This document shows, in pieces, positions 1 through 9,133 of a stretch of 64,000 nt of DNA. The notes under the pieces are model-generated. The model had not been told where the DNA came from, made no database searches, and worked only from the letters and a program-made list of their open reading frames with translations. The position numbers were made by a program, and so were the translations under genes. How positions within the stretch are numbered: the first letter of the stretch is position 1; every line of letters begins with the position of its first letter. This stretch comes from Bacteroidota bacterium (GTDB lineage: Bacteria; Bacteroidota; Ignavibacteria; Palsa-1295): positions 775,233 to 839,232 of the forward strand of contig JAFDZW010000005.1 of NCBI GenBank assembly GCA_018266755.1, in the 5' to 3' direction.

Positions 1-34
1 CGACGATGAGCGGGAGGATGAGCGAAGTACGCAT
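1..34 (-). CDS. start of a gene with a signal-peptide-like N-terminus (partial)
   Basis: An ATG on the minus strand at 34-32 opens a frame reading MRTSLILPLIV before the window ends. It lies 4 nt downstream of the hslU stop codon. The run of hydrophobic residues after one Arg looks like the start of a signal peptide or membrane anchor. Only 11 codons are visible, so neither the product nor even the reality of the gene can be settled here. Its tight spacing suggests it belongs to the hslVU operon. Confidence 0.4.
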   Translation of the reverse strand, partial: MRTSLILPLIV

Positions 35-38
35 ACGT

Positions 39-1541
39 TCAAAGTATATAGCGTGAAAGATCGCGGTCGCGGGCGACACTTGCAAGTTTCTGCTCGACGA
101 GTTCCGGCGTGATGACAAGACGCTTGTCGGTAATTACGTCCGGCACATCGAACAGGATCGTATCGAGCAGCGTCGTCAGGATGGTATGAAGTCTTCGCGC
201 ACCGATATTCTCGACCGACTCGTTCACTTCGAACGCGATCCGCGCGATGGCAGCGATCGCTTCGTCAGTAAAGCTGATCTCAACGCCCTCGGTCGAAAGC
301 AATGCCGTGTATTGCTTGAGCAGTGCGTTCTCCGGCTGTGTGAGTATCTTCACAAAGTCATCTTGCGTCAGGGAATCGAGCTCGACGCGAATGGGAAAAC
401 GGCCTTGCATTTCCGGGATCAGATCGCTCGGCTTCGTCAGGTGGAATGCACCGCTGGCAATGAAGAGCACATGATCGGTCTTCACCGGGCCGTGGCGCGT
501 CGAGACGGTCGAGCCTTCGACGATCGGCAGCAAGTCTCGCTGCACGCCTTCGCGCGAGACGTCCGGCCCTCCGTCCTTGCCTTTGCCCGCGATCTTATCG
601 ATCTCGTCGATGAAGATGATGCCACTATGCTCGACGCGTTCGATCGCTTCTTTGACGAGCGCATCTTGGTCGATGAGCTTCGCGGATTCTTCCTGTATGA
701 AGAGCGTGCGAGCTTCGGCGATCGTCACACGGCGCTTCTTCGACTTCTTCGGCATCATATTGTTGAGCGCATCCTGCAAGCCCTGCGCCATTTCGTCCAT
801 GCCGAAGCCGCCGACCGGTCCCATGATTTGCATCGATGCGATCGGCGGCGGTTCGGTGACGTCGATCTCGATCTCGCGCGCATCGAGCTCGCCGTCACGG
901 AGCTTCTTGCGAAAGCGCGAGCGAGTCCGACTTGCCGATGCAGCTTGCTTCTGCTCTTCTTCAGTCGGTGCAGTGGCATCCGCCGCCTCGGTCGACTCTT
1001 TCTCGCCTGGAAATAAAAATCCAAACGGCGAAGCACTTCCTTCTCGCGATGCCATAGCCGGTGACGACACGGGCGGAACGAGGACATCGAGGATTCGTTC
1101 TTCTGCAAACACTTTCGCTTTCTCCTCGACCATCTTCAACATTTCCGTGCGCACCATGTTCACGCCCTGATCGACGAGATCGCGAACCATCGACTCGACG
1201 TCGCGACCGACGTAGCCGACTTCGGTATACTTCGTGGCCTCTACTTTGATGAACGGTGCACCCGCGAGTCGGGCAAGACGCCGAGCGATCTCGGTCTTGC
1301 CGACGCCCGTCGGTCCGATCATGATTATATTATTCGGCATGATCTCTTCACGCAGGCTACCGCTCACTTGCAGGCGACGCCAGCGATTGCGCAGTGCGAT
1401 CGCCACCGAGCGCTTCGCATTCTGCTGACCAATAATATATTTATCGAGTTCGCGCACGATCTCACGGGGCGTGAGCGAACGCTCCGGCCCGATGATAAAA
1501 CCACCCGAACTTGCTGTAGTTACAATCTGATTGTCTTCCAT
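39..1541 (-). CDS. hslU: HslU, ATPase subunit of the HslVU (ClpYQ) protease
   Basis: AAA+ unfoldase that recognises and threads protein substrates into the HslV peptidase in the cytoplasm. Visible signatures are the N-terminal 'PREIV.ELD.YIIGQ..AK' block, Walker A GPTGVGKT at residues 76-83, Walker B with IIFIDEIDK near 308-316, and the C-terminal 'DLSRYIL' tail that docks into HslV. The protein has 500 residues where about 440-460 is usual. The extra length lies in the intermediate domain (roughly 150-270), which is rich in Ala, Glu, Lys and Ser and probably flexible. ATG start. It follows hslV by 34 nt, so the two are surely co-transcribed. Confidence 0.97.
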   Translation of the reverse strand: MEDNQIVTTASSGGFIIGPERSLTPREIVRELDKYIIGQQNAKRSVAIALRNRWRRLQVSGSLREEIMPNNIIMIGPTGVGKTEIARRLARLAGAPFIKVEATKYTEVGYVGRDVESMVRDLVDQGVNMVRTEMLKMVEEKAKVFAEERILDVLVPPVSSPAMASREGSASPFGFLFPGEKESTEAADATAPTEEEQKQAASASRTRSRFRKKLRDGELDAREIEIDVTEPPPIASMQIMGPVGGFGMDEMAQGLQDALNNMMPKKSKKRRVTIAEARTLFIQEESAKLIDQDALVKEAIERVEHSGIIFIDEIDKIAGKGKDGGPDVSREGVQRDLLPIVEGSTVSTRHGPVKTDHVLFIASGAFHLTKPSDLIPEMQGRFPIRVELDSLTQDDFVKILTQPENALLKQYTALLSTEGVEISFTDEAIAAIARIAFEVNESVENIGARRLHTILTTLLDTILFDVPDVITDKRLVITPELVEQKLASVARDRDLSRYIL

Positions 1542-1575
1542 GAATGAGCGTTGACGCAGCGATAGATGCGTCGGA

Positions 1576-2115
1576 TTAGACTTCTTCGACCGAAATATTC
1601 GTGTTGGTATAGATGCAGATCTCGCCGGCGATGCGCAGCGACGACTCGACGATCGCGCGGGAATCCATCGTCCCCGTCAGCGCAAACGCGCGGGCAGCCG
1701 CAAGCGCATACGGCCCGCCGGAGCCGATCGCGACGATCCCGCCTTCCGGCTCGATGACATCGCCGTTACCGGATACGAGCAGCGCAGACTCTTTGTTCAC
1801 AACGGCGAGCATCGCTTCGAGCCGGCGCAAGAACTTGTCGTTGCGCCAATCTTTGCCGAGCTCGACTGCCGCACGGCGCAGATCACCGCGAAATTCATTC
1901 AGCTTGGATTCGAACTTCTCGAAGAGCGTTAACGCATCGCTCGTCGACCCGGCAAACCCGGCGATGACTTGGCCGTTATAGAGTTTTCGGACTTTTTTTG
2001 CGTTGGCTTTCATGACGGTGTTGCCAAGTGTCACCTGGCCGTCGGAACCCAGTGCAGCCTTGCCGTCGCGGACGACCCCGATAACGGTCGTTGCGTGAAA
2101 TGTGGTCGGATTCAT
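1576..2115 (-). CDS. hslV: HslV, peptidase subunit of the HslVU protease
   Basis: Proteasome-beta-type threonine peptidase, 179 residues from the ATG chosen here. The N-terminus reads [13 protein letters not shown], and removal of the first eight residues would expose Thr9 as the catalytic nucleophile (TTVIGV). Family blocks '[14 protein letters not shown]', '[17 protein letters not shown]' and '[13 protein letters not shown]' are present. A longer frame runs upstream to 2202, but it lacks family similarity and overlaps the neighbouring gene, so the internal ATG is preferred. The gene is followed at once by hslU. Confidence 0.96.
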   Translation of the reverse strand: MNPTTFHATTVIGVVRDGKAALGSDGQVTLGNTVMKANAKKVRKLYNGQVIAGFAGSTSDALTLFEKFESKLNEFRGDLRRAAVELGKDWRNDKFLRRLEAMLAVVNKESALLVSGNGDVIEPEGGIVAIGSGGPYALAAARAFALTGTMDSRAIVESSLRIAGEICIYTNTNISVEEV

Positions 2116-2156
2116 TGTACTAAGAACAGGAGTGGTTTTCTGCTGGTTCGGCGGCG

Positions 2157-3017
2157 TTATTCGCCGTAGATCTCTTCGATCGGATCGTGACTGACGGCCC
2201 ACGTCGAAAGCAGCGAAGCCAACGATGCGATCGTTACTCGCTCCTCGCTCTCACGGATCACGAGACCGTAGGTATCGGCGACGAACTGCATGTTCGTGAG
2301 GATACGCCGAACCTGCGCAGGCGTTACTTTGCCGTGCCAGTATGAGACCGTCTCTACAAGCATCTTCCCGTGGCGGCGCAAGAACTCGCCCATCGAAAGC
2401 ACGGGGCTCGCATCGTAGCGCGACGAGCGAGGGTGTGCGATTGCGAGCATGTCAGACACATATTGATCGAAGTGCTTTGCCAATACATCGTTACTTGGCC
2501 GGCGCAGTACCTTGGCGCGCTGTAGTGAGAAGTTCGCCTTTGACTGCACACGGAATAATGGTTTGACGGGATAGAGATCGAAATATTGTTTGTGCGTCCC
2601 GTCGCGGAGATAATCGTTATACACCCAACGCCGCTTGAGTTCGGTCCACGACGGAAGTCGAACGACCGGATCCTTTTCACTATCGAGTACGACGAACCGT
2701 TTGCTGCGCGCATTGTACCCAACGATCGTTACCCAATGCGCCCATTGGTTGATACAGATCAAGCACGGGATTCCCTGATCGAGGTATTTCGTCAGAGCCC
2801 GATATGCGGTGTCTTCATTGAAACGTTTGATCTCGATGAGCTTTATATGGAATCGTTTTGCCGCGCGGCGAAGCATTTTTTCGTCGGTGCCCCCACGAGT
2901 TGTATGAGCAGCACGCGAGATCGTTCGTTCATCGACAAAGAGTCCGAGAATGGCCAGCGCATGTTTCAGCGCAAACGGACCGCATTGCCAGGTATTCGGC
3001 TGAGGATAAAAACTCAC
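2157..3017 (-). CDS. C39-like cysteine peptidase (papain-like fold)
   Basis: 286 residues from a GTG start that lies 6 nt after the stop of the enoyl-CoA hydratase gene. The N-terminal half has the layout of peptidase family C39 and its relatives: Gln6 and Cys12 in a [10 protein letters not shown] motif, His94 in 'HWVTIVGY' and Asp112 in 'VVLDSEKD', which together make a plausible Cys-His-Asp site. The C-terminal half (about 150-286) is unrecognised, basic and helical-looking. There is no signal peptide and no ABC-transporter domain, so it is not a bacteriocin exporter of the usual kind. It sits 41 nt upstream of hslV and may be co-transcribed with it. The substrate cannot be deduced. Confidence 0.75.
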   Translation of the reverse strand: MSFYPQPNTWQCGPFALKHALAILGLFVDERTISRAAHTTRGGTDEKMLRRAAKRFHIKLIEIKRFNEDTAYRALTKYLDQGIPCLICINQWAHWVTIVGYNARSKRFVVLDSEKDPVVRLPSWTELKRRWVYNDYLRDGTHKQYFDLYPVKPLFRVQSKANFSLQRAKVLRRPSNDVLAKHFDQYVSDMLAIAHPRSSRYDASPVLSMGEFLRRHGKMLVETVSYWHGKVTPAQVRRILTNMQFVADTYGLVIRESEERVTIASLASLLSTWAVSHDPIEEIYGE

Positions 3018-3023
3018 TGGACG

Positions 3024-3788
3024 CTACTTGTTCAGAAATTTGGCGATTCCTTTTTTGCAATCGTCCGTCGACCGAGCGAGCGCGTTCATCGACGCAGCAT
3101 ATTCGAGTGCGGGCTCCATTGACATGCCGGATACCGTTGAAAGCAGCGTCTTCGTAAGGCCGATCGCCGAGGGAGAATTCTTTGCAATCGCAAGCGCGTA
3201 GCTCTGCACCGTTGCCTCCAGTTCGGGGCACGGCACCACGGCGTTGATCATTCCAAGAGAATATGCTTCTTCGGCGCTAACTTTTCGTGCAGAAAGTAGC
3301 AGTTCGCGGGCATGCTGTTCGCCGATCTTGCGAATGAGGAACACCGAAACGAGCGCGGGGATGAAGCCGATAGCAGTCTCGGTGTATCCGAATTGTGAGT
3401 CGTCGCTTGCGAAAACCATATCGCACACAGTTGCCAGACCGCACCCGCCGGCAAGCGCCGGGCCATGCACTTGGGCAATGACAATCTTCGGGAATGTATA
3501 GATCTTCCAATAGAGATCTCGCAACGCTCGGGAGTCCGACAGATTCTCCTCGGCCCCGAACGATGAAAGCTGTTGGATATATGCAAGGTCAGCCCCGGCA
3601 CAGAAGGTCCCACCCTCGCCCGAGAGAATGACAACCCGCACGTCGCCGTCAGCGGCCGCATCGTCGAGGGCTGCCGAGATCTCGGCAATCATCGTCGGGC
3701 TAAGCGCATTGCGCTTTTCGGGGCGATTCAGGACGATCCGAAGAATCGGATGTTCGAGCGTTGTTTTGATCAGTTCGTAGGCTGCCAT
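3024..3788 (-). CDS. enoyl-CoA hydratase/isomerase family protein
   Basis: 254-residue crotonase-fold protein. It carries 'NRPEKRNALS', the oxyanion-hole segments 'FCAGADLAYI' and 'VHGPALAGGCGLATVCD', and 'FGYTETAIGFIPA' at the usual acid/base position. The pattern resembles the hydratases of fatty-acid or branched-chain (methylglutaconyl-CoA) degradation, but the exact substrate is not readable. It is transcribed divergently from a TetR-family gene across an 84-bp gap with an operator-like palindrome, so TetR control by an acyl-CoA or related ligand is plausible. Confidence 0.9.
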   Translation of the reverse strand: MAAYELIKTTLEHPILRIVLNRPEKRNALSPTMIAEISAALDDAAADGDVRVVILSGEGGTFCAGADLAYIQQLSSFGAEENLSDSRALRDLYWKIYTFPKIVIAQVHGPALAGGCGLATVCDMVFASDDSQFGYTETAIGFIPALVSVFLIRKIGEQHARELLLSARKVSAEEAYSLGMINAVVPCPELEATVQSYALAIAKNSPSAIGLTKTLLSTVSGMSMEPALEYAASMNALARSTDDCKKGIAKFLNK

Positions 3789-3838
3789 TGCGGTACGATT
3801 CTCAACCGCCTATGAACCAACATTCCGGCACAAAGGTT

Positions 3839-3858
3839 AACTGACTAACAAGTCGGTT
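3839..3858. promoter_or_regulatory. probable TetR operator in the divergent promoter region
   Basis: Inverted repeat AACTGACT-AACA-AGTCGGTT with 8-bp arms and one mismatch, 14 bp before the tetR start and 50 bp before the enoyl-CoA hydratase start. TetR-family proteins commonly bind such palindromes in the gap between their own gene and a divergent target. A related palindrome lies just beyond tetR. Confidence 0.55.
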
Positions 3859-3872
3859 TAGAGTTATACATC

Positions 3873-4466
3873 ATGGCGAAACACGAGAACGAAGAGACAC
3901 GAAAGCAGCAGATCCTCACCGCGGCTGCGAAATGCATTGCACGATACGGATACTATACCACATCGGTCGACATCATCGCGAAAGAGGCGAAGCTCAGCAA
4001 AGGTGCTATTTATTGGTATTACAAGAGCAAGGAAGAAGTCTTCGTCGCCCTTTCGGAGTGGCGCTGGAAACAGAATGTCGAGTATATGGAAGCGCTGGAG
4101 GCTAAGTCCACCACGTTCAGGGAATTCTTAAATACGATGGTCGAAGCCACCTCGCAGTTCATTCTGAGTGTAACCTATGAGCTCCGGACGATCCACGAAC
4201 TTAATGCCCTTGCCACCGAGAATGCAGAGCTCCGCCGGGTGCTCGTCGGCAACGATCTGGCCATGCATAAAATATTCGTCCGTGTCCTGAAACGCTTTGT
4301 GAAATCGGGCGAGCTCCGGAAAAATATTAAGCCGGACGAGGCGGCAACCTATATGCGCTGCGTCGTGGACGGCTTTGCCATTCACGCCGGCCGCGAAAAT
4401 GCCCCCCTCCTTGCCAAAACCATGAAAACCGCCTTTCTCTCGTTTTACCTCGATCTGAAGGCCTGA
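3873..4466 (+). CDS. TetR-family transcriptional regulator
   Basis: 197 residues. The N-terminal 55 form the usual TetR DNA-binding domain ('RKQQILTAAAKCIARYGYYTTSVDIIAKEAKLSKGAIYWYYKSKEEV', quoted only as its shape: helix 1, helix-turn-helix and the YYxSKEE cap). The rest is an all-helical ligand domain with no assignable ligand. It is divergent from an enoyl-CoA hydratase gene, which in this family often means control of acyl-CoA metabolism. Palindromes lie on both sides of the gene, suggesting autoregulation together with control of the genes downstream. Confidence 0.93.
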   Translation: MAKHENEETRKQQILTAAAKCIARYGYYTTSVDIIAKEAKLSKGAIYWYYKSKEEVFVALSEWRWKQNVEYMEALEAKSTTFREFLNTMVEATSQFILSVTYELRTIHELNALATENAELRRVLVGNDLAMHKIFVRVLKRFVKSGELRKNIKPDEAATYMRCVVDGFAIHAGRENAPLLAKTMKTAFLSFYLDLKA

Positions 4467-4495
4467 CGGATATTTTTTTTGTTTTTCTGAAACAA

Positions 4496-4509
4496 ACCGA
4501 CTGGTCAGT
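4496..4509. promoter_or_regulatory. second TetR operator-like palindrome
   Basis: ACCGAC-TG-GTCAGT, 6-bp arms with one mismatch, 33 bp before the next start codon. Its left part AAACCGACT equals the reverse complement of the right half of the palindrome before tetR, but the spacing between half-sites is shorter (2 bp against 6 bp for the same core), so binding by the same protein is likely but not certain. TATATA follows at 4512. Confidence 0.4.
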
Positions 4510-4541
4510 ATGTATATAAGGCATATACATTGACGACCCGT

Positions 4542-4865
4542 ATGTTTCATTCCACACTCGCACTGATTCTGACGCTTTTCACAATCGGCCCCAACGCCGG
4601 GCCCCCTGACGATTGCGTCATGCCCCGCATTCACTATACCACCGATACGGTGTATGTCTATGCCGATCGCCAGAGCCCGCTCGTCCTGCATGCACGTATG
4701 GCTGAGCCGGTGGCTGTCACAACTTGCAGTATGTGCAGCGGGAAGCACTGCGAACGTTCGGATGTCGCCGAACCGACCGATTCGGGGACAATCGTCCTCA
4801 GCGACGTCACTGTTCGCAGCAAACGATCGCGCTCAAACCACTTCTTTACCGGCCCGAATCACTAA
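4542..4865 (+). CDS. small secreted cysteine-containing protein, unknown function
   Basis: 107 residues from an ATG; a TTG 12 nt upstream is also possible. It has a short hydrophobic N-terminus (STLALILTLFTIG), Cys near residue 25, and a cluster 'CSMCSGKHC' near residues 62-70 that could bind metal or form disulfides. I do not recognise the family. It lies between an operator-like palindrome and a cytochrome c lipoprotein gene (46-nt gap), so it may be part of the same redox-related transcript. A spurious frame cannot be excluded. Confidence 0.45.
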   Translation: MFHSTLALILTLFTIGPNAGPPDDCVMPRIHYTTDTVYVYADRQSPLVLHARMAEPVAVTTCSMCSGKHCERSDVAEPTDSGTIVLSDVTVRSKRSRSNHFFTGPNH

Positions 4866-4911
4866 GCGAATTGTATCGACGATTTCAAATTATCATTCAC
4901 TTCGAATTCCA

Positions 4912-5541
4912 ATGAAACAGATATCTACTATCAAAAACTACTATCGTATTGCGAGCTTACTCGTGCTCGGTTCTGCCGGTATCGCGATGATCGCATCCGG
5001 TTGCAACACTCAGCCGAAGGCTAACGCCGCCGAAGAAAAGCAGGCCGCTGCCCCCGCTCAGTCGGCCGTCGAACGTGGGAAATACCTCGTTACCGCAGTC
5101 GGAGGTTGCAACGATTGTCACACTCCGTTCAAAATGGGGGAGCATGGACCGGAGCCGGACATGCAGCACATGCTGAGCGGCCACCCCGCAGAGTTCAAGC
5201 TGACAATGGCCGATGTTCCGAAGGTCGACAATCACAAGTGGGCAATGATCGGCTCGGTTACCAATACTGCCTTTGCCGGACCGTGGGGTATTTCGTTCGC
5301 AATGAACCTCACGCCCGATAGCGTCACCGGTATCGGCACGTGGGGTGAGGATCTGTTTGTCAAGACGATCCGTACCGGCAAGCATTGGGCGACGTCACGC
5401 CCGATCATGCCCCCGATGCCGCAGCCTGCATTTTCGCACATGACGGATGACGACCTTAAATCGATCTATGCCTATCTACGTACTGTACCAAAAGTTCACA
5501 ACCAGGTGCCGGATTACATCCCGCCGGTACAAGTTCAGTAA
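4912..5541 (+). CDS. lipoprotein cytochrome c (single haem)
   Basis: 209 residues. A lipoprotein signal ends at the lipobox IASGC (Cys31), followed by an Ala/Glu/Lys-rich linker. The haem site is CNDCH (Cys66, Cys69, His70), and a Met-Pro-rich segment (RPIMPPMPQP) supplies a candidate distal Met. The C-terminal 'MTDDDLKSIYAYLRTVP' is the usual last helix of class I cytochromes. An electron-carrying role at the periplasmic face of a membrane is expected. The ATG is chosen because it gives a clean lipoprotein signal; an upstream extension to 4654 does not. A strong terminator follows. Confidence 0.9.
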   Translation: MKQISTIKNYYRIASLLVLGSAGIAMIASGCNTQPKANAAEEKQAAAPAQSAVERGKYLVTAVGGCNDCHTPFKMGEHGPEPDMQHMLSGHPAEFKLTMADVPKVDNHKWAMIGSVTNTAFAGPWGISFAMNLTPDSVTGIGTWGEDLFVKTIRTGKHWATSRPIMPPMPQPAFSHMTDDDLKSIYAYLRTVPKVHNQVPDYIPPVQVQ

Positions 5542-5564
5542 CTGCCTCTGCCTTATCAACGAGA

Positions 5565-5606
5565 CAACCGCCGGCCCACCACACAGGCCGGCGGTTGTTG
5601 TTTTTT
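5565..5606 (+). terminator. rho-independent terminator after the cytochrome c gene
   Basis: Perfect 12-bp stem CAACCGCCGGCC / GGCCGGCGGTTG (5565-5576 and 5586-5597) with a 9-nt loop, then TTGTTTTTT. It ends the tetR/cytochrome transcript. Confidence 0.9.
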
Positions 5607-5675
5607 ACACCGGGATTTGTATTTGGTCCAACATTTGCTTAACTTTGGGGAATGTCTTAATCTAAATACGCCTCT

Positions 5676-7019
5676 ATGAAAACTCAACGATACCTCCTTA
5701 TGCTTCCCCTGTTCGTTACGATGCTCATCCCGATCTCCACGTTAGGCCAAAGCGCCAATAGCGGCAAAGACTTCTGGCTCGCCTTCCCGCAAAACGCCCG
5801 ATTCGAGCGATTTGCCGGAGAGCGTTTCCGTGTCTTTATTTCGGGCACAGAGGGCACGAACGGAAGGATTAAGGAATATGCAACCGGCACACAAACAGAA
5901 TTCACGATCCCGGCCTCGGGCATCGCTGAAATATCGATCGATACATCCGCGGAGCTGACCAGCCAGGGGGTTCATAAGGCCTCGGCCCATGTCACGGCTT
6001 CTGCGCCTGTCTCGATTGTTGCCGTCAGCTATCGGCCCGCGAGCATGGATAGCTACTGCGCAATCCCCACACCCCAGTTGGGACATGACTACGCAGTCAT
6101 TGGCTACGACTCTATCCCAGGTTTGGATCACTACCACACCCAGTGTGATGTGATTGCAGCGGAGGATGGCACCTCAATCACACTCCAATACCCCAGTTCG
6201 GTACATGATGCACATCTCATCCGGAGTTCTACCCTTGAGCGAGGCGAAGTGCTTCATCTCGGTGGCGACGAGGTCCATGCCGATATCACAGGAACGATGA
6301 TTCATTCGAACAAGCCGGTTGCCGTTATCACCGGCCATACTTGTGCGCAAGTCCCATCAGACGTGTACTATTGCGACCTCCTGATGGAAATGATTCCCAG
6401 CTCGGATAAACTCGGACAAACGTTCGCCATTGCTCCGTTCAAATGGCAAGTAGCTTCAAGCATCCGTGTCGTGGCGATGGAAGACAATACAATCGTGAAG
6501 CTGGGCGGGAACGTCGTTGCTACACTGACTCGCGGCAGTTACTATCAGAACGATGCAATCCGCCAGGCGACCATGCTCGAAACGAGCCATTCGACATACG
6601 CAATGCAATACATGCATGGGAGCGATGAAGCACAAGACTCATATGCTGCCGCCGATCCGTCCATGCTTAGTCTGATACCCATCGAACGAATGCCGACGGT
6701 CATTACATCGGCCATTCCCGCGATCCATCCGGGTGGTGGAACGGTCGCACCCGACGATCAGAATGCCTCCTGGCAGGACTTGGTAAATATTGTTACCCGA
6801 TCAGAAGATCTCTTAACATTGAAGCTCAACGGACATTCAGTCGATGCATCGTCCGTCGTTCCGATCGCAGGGAGCGATCTCGTGGTCGTGACTATTCCGG
6901 TTCGACCAGGAAAAATCGAACTGAGCGGTGCACCGTTCGCCGCATATTCGTACGGTGTCGGGCGAAAGGAGAATGCGTACGAATCCTATGCGATGACGCT
7001 TGGGATGAACCTAGAATAA
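5676..7019 (+). CDS. secreted IgGFc-binding-domain protein
   Basis: 447 residues with a signal peptide of about 24 residues ending near TLGQ. The mature start 'GKDFWLAFPQN' and the later 'VSIVAVSYRPASMDSYCAIPTPQLGHDYAVIGY' region (read as a pattern) match the bacterial IgGFc-binding N-terminal domain, a beta-rich extracellular module. Further conserved-looking pieces are 'NKPVAVITGHTCAQVP' and 'DLLMEMIPSSDKLGQTF'. In these bacteria such proteins are surface or secreted adhesin-like proteins; binding to antibody is only the family's name-giving property. No T9SS sorting domain was seen at its C-terminus. Its stop codon nearly touches that of the convergent ispG. Confidence 0.75.
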   Translation: MKTQRYLLMLPLFVTMLIPISTLGQSANSGKDFWLAFPQNARFERFAGERFRVFISGTEGTNGRIKEYATGTQTEFTIPASGIAEISIDTSAELTSQGVHKASAHVTASAPVSIVAVSYRPASMDSYCAIPTPQLGHDYAVIGYDSIPGLDHYHTQCDVIAAEDGTSITLQYPSSVHDAHLIRSSTLERGEVLHLGGDEVHADITGTMIHSNKPVAVITGHTCAQVPSDVYYCDLLMEMIPSSDKLGQTFAIAPFKWQVASSIRVVAMEDNTIVKLGGNVVATLTRGSYYQNDAIRQATMLETSHSTYAMQYMHGSDEAQDSYAAADPSMLSLIPIERMPTVITSAIPAIHPGGGTVAPDDQNASWQDLVNIVTRSEDLLTLKLNGHSVDASSVVPIAGSDLVVVTIPVRPGKIELSGAPFAAYSYGVGRKENAYESYAMTLGMNLE

Positions 7020-7021
7020 CG

Positions 7022-8134
7022 TTATTCCCCTACCGGCTGGAATTTTTCGATCTCTTCAAGGAGGACGGGGACAATCTCTTCCTCCTTGATGCGACGAACA
7101 ACTTCTCCTTTTCGGTAAAGAATGCCAACGCCCTGTCCAGCAGCAATACCGATATCAGCCTCGGCAGCTTCGCCCGGACCATTTACAACACATCCAAGAA
7201 TCGCAACCTTCACCGGCTTCTTGTAGTGCGCGGTTGCACGCTCGAGTTCGTCACAGACCTTGAATAGGTCGATCTCGAGGCGTCCGCATGTCGGGCATGC
7301 AATGATCTCGACGTTGCGGCTGGCAAGCGAGAGCGAACGCAGAATCTCTTTTCCGACTTCAACTTCACGTTCCGGCTCGTCGGTAAGTGAGACGCGAATC
7401 GTGTCGCCGATTCCTTCGGCAAGCAACGTACCGATCCCGACGGCGGACTTGATCGTGCCGACTCGGATCGTACCGGCTTCGGTTACTCCGAGATGCAACG
7501 GATAATCCGTACGTTCGGCGATCAACCGATATGCAGCGATCATGAGACGAACGTCTGTGGACTTCACGCTGATGATAATATCACCGAAGCCGAAGTCTTC
7601 GCAGATATTCACGTGGCGCATCGCCGATTCGAACAGCGCTTCGGCGGTCGGGTAGCCATACTTTTCGAGAATATCCTTTTCGAGCGAGCCGGAATTCACA
7701 CCGATTCTAATCGGTGTGCGGCGTTCTTTCGCGAGCCCGAGTACTTGGTGGATACGTTCGATGGATCCGATATTGCCCGGATTGAGTCGGACCTTTGCGA
7801 CCCCAGCCTCAAGCGCTTTGATCGCGAATACATGGTTGAAATGGATGTCCGCGACGATCGGCATTGTTGTGCCTTTTACAATGTCCGCAATCCCCTCTGC
7901 TGCTTCCCAATCGTTGACCGTCACGCGAACGATATCGACACCGGCCTCTTCGGCGCGGTGGATCTGTTCGAGCGTTGCTTTGACATCGCCGGTCTTCGTC
8001 TTCGTCATCGTCTGCACCGAGATCGGAGCGCCGCCACCGACCGGCACATTGCCGACCATCACCCGACGCGATTTGCGGCGGTGATTTTGAAAACTATCAA
8101 GTCCGGTCTGGGTGGAAACGATCGGTAATTCCAT
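7022..8134 (-). CDS. ispG: IspG (GcpE), 4-hydroxy-3-methylbut-2-enyl diphosphate synthase
   Basis: Penultimate enzyme of the MEP isoprenoid pathway, with a 4Fe-4S cluster. 370 residues is the usual length of the short bacterial form, without the central insertion found in plants and some other bacteria. Seen are 'SVQTMTKTKTGDV', 'VRVTVNDWEAA', 'KVRLNPGNIG', the cluster motif CPTCGR and the second ligand region 'GCVVNGPGEA'. It is preceded by a rhomboid protease gene with a 34-nt gap, probably one transcript. The polyprenyl synthase at 54.2 kb uses its pathway product downstream. Confidence 0.97.
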   Translation of the reverse strand: MELPIVSTQTGLDSFQNHRRKSRRVMVGNVPVGGGAPISVQTMTKTKTGDVKATLEQIHRAEEAGVDIVRVTVNDWEAAEGIADIVKGTTMPIVADIHFNHVFAIKALEAGVAKVRLNPGNIGSIERIHQVLGLAKERRTPIRIGVNSGSLEKDILEKYGYPTAEALFESAMRHVNICEDFGFGDIIISVKSTDVRLMIAAYRLIAERTDYPLHLGVTEAGTIRVGTIKSAVGIGTLLAEGIGDTIRVSLTDEPEREVEVGKEILRSLSLASRNVEIIACPTCGRLEIDLFKVCDELERATAHYKKPVKVAILGCVVNGPGEAAEADIGIAAGQGVGILYRKGEVVRRIKEEEIVPVLLEEIEKFQPVGE

Positions 8135-8168
8135 TGAGTCTAATCTACAGTTCGTTATTCACGCGTGT

Positions 8169-9122
8169 TCAGCGTCCGTCCATCTTCTTCGATGCTTCGA
8201 AGAGTATCTCGCGTTCGTCTTCGGTAAGGTTCTGATACCCCGACGCGGCGATCTTGTCGAGGATGCGATCGATATCTTCTTGCGTGATGACACGACCCAT
8301 TGTCGAGGTGACGTTCGACGCGTTCTTGCTGCGTGACGAACCGATCTCCTCATATTCGGCGTCGAGCGTCGAGTCATCGTCGTTCACATGACGCCGTCCG
8401 CCGAACGGGGTTCGAGGCTGTTGCCATGCCCCCATTCCTACAGAGGAGTTGGAACGACTTCGCCGTGCAAAGCTTGGTTTGTAGCCGTCGAACAACAGAT
8501 AAATAATACCCACGACAGCCCCGCCGAGATGTGCAAGATGCCCGACACCGTCGTTCGCTGGCAGCGATACTACTTCGAACAAAATATACAGCAGTACTGC
8601 ATACTTCGCCTTCATAGGGATGAAGAACTGGATCAGCAGAATCTGATCGGGGAACATCAAACCAAATGCGGCAAGCAGACCGAAGATCGCACCGGATGCA
8701 CCGACCAGCGGACCGGCACCGCCCGAGATCATCGGAGAAATGAGAATATGTGCTGCACCTCCGCCTAGACCGCAGAGCATATAATAAATAAATGTCTTTC
8801 GCGATCCCCACGTCATTTCGAGTGCAGGACCGAAGATGATCAGGGCGATCATATTAAATAAGATGTGCATGAATCCGCCATGCAGAAACATGTACGTGAT
8901 CGGCTGCCACAGGTAGAAATTACCAGACTGCGGGGGATACAGATAGAGATAACGCTGGATGAGATACTCGAGCGAGACTCCGCCCAAACGCAGCCCCCCA
9001 AAGAGCATCTCGACGAGAAACACTCCAACATTGACGTAGAGCATCGTACGGATCACCGGCGACCTCGCCATGAATCCGCCAAGACCTGCTCCGCCTCTGA
9101 AGGAACGGTTAAAACTGCTCAT
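8169..9122 (-). CDS. rhomboid-family intramembrane serine protease
   Basis: 317 residues. A core of about six membrane helices carries the catalytic Ser in GASGAIFG and the catalytic His in 'HLAHLGG', plus the structural 'HGGFMHILFNMIAL' region. After the core, about 100 polar residues form a cytoplasmic tail with Ser/Arg-rich and acidic stretches, ending in an amphipathic 'ITQEDIDRILDKI' segment. This tail is common in Bacteroidota rhomboids and contains no catalytic residue. A perfect hairpin lies just before its ribosome-binding site. Confidence 0.93.
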   Translation of the reverse strand: MSSFNRSFRGGAGLGGFMARSPVIRTMLYVNVGVFLVEMLFGGLRLGGVSLEYLIQRYLYLYPPQSGNFYLWQPITYMFLHGGFMHILFNMIALIIFGPALEMTWGSRKTFIYYMLCGLGGGAAHILISPMISGGAGPLVGASGAIFGLLAAFGLMFPDQILLIQFFIPMKAKYAVLLYILFEVVSLPANDGVGHLAHLGGAVVGIIYLLFDGYKPSFARRSRSNSSVGMGAWQQPRTPFGGRRHVNDDDSTLDAEYEEIGSSRSKNASNVTSTMGRVITQEDIDRILDKIAASGYQNLTEDEREILFEASKKMDGR

Positions 9123-9133
9123 GAATTGTTCCT

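Noticed and set aside
186-1016. 276-codon frame on the plus strand inside hslU
   Set aside because: It lies antisense to a certain gene; long mirrored frames arise from the codon bias of this GC-moderate genome, and the protein shows no family motif.
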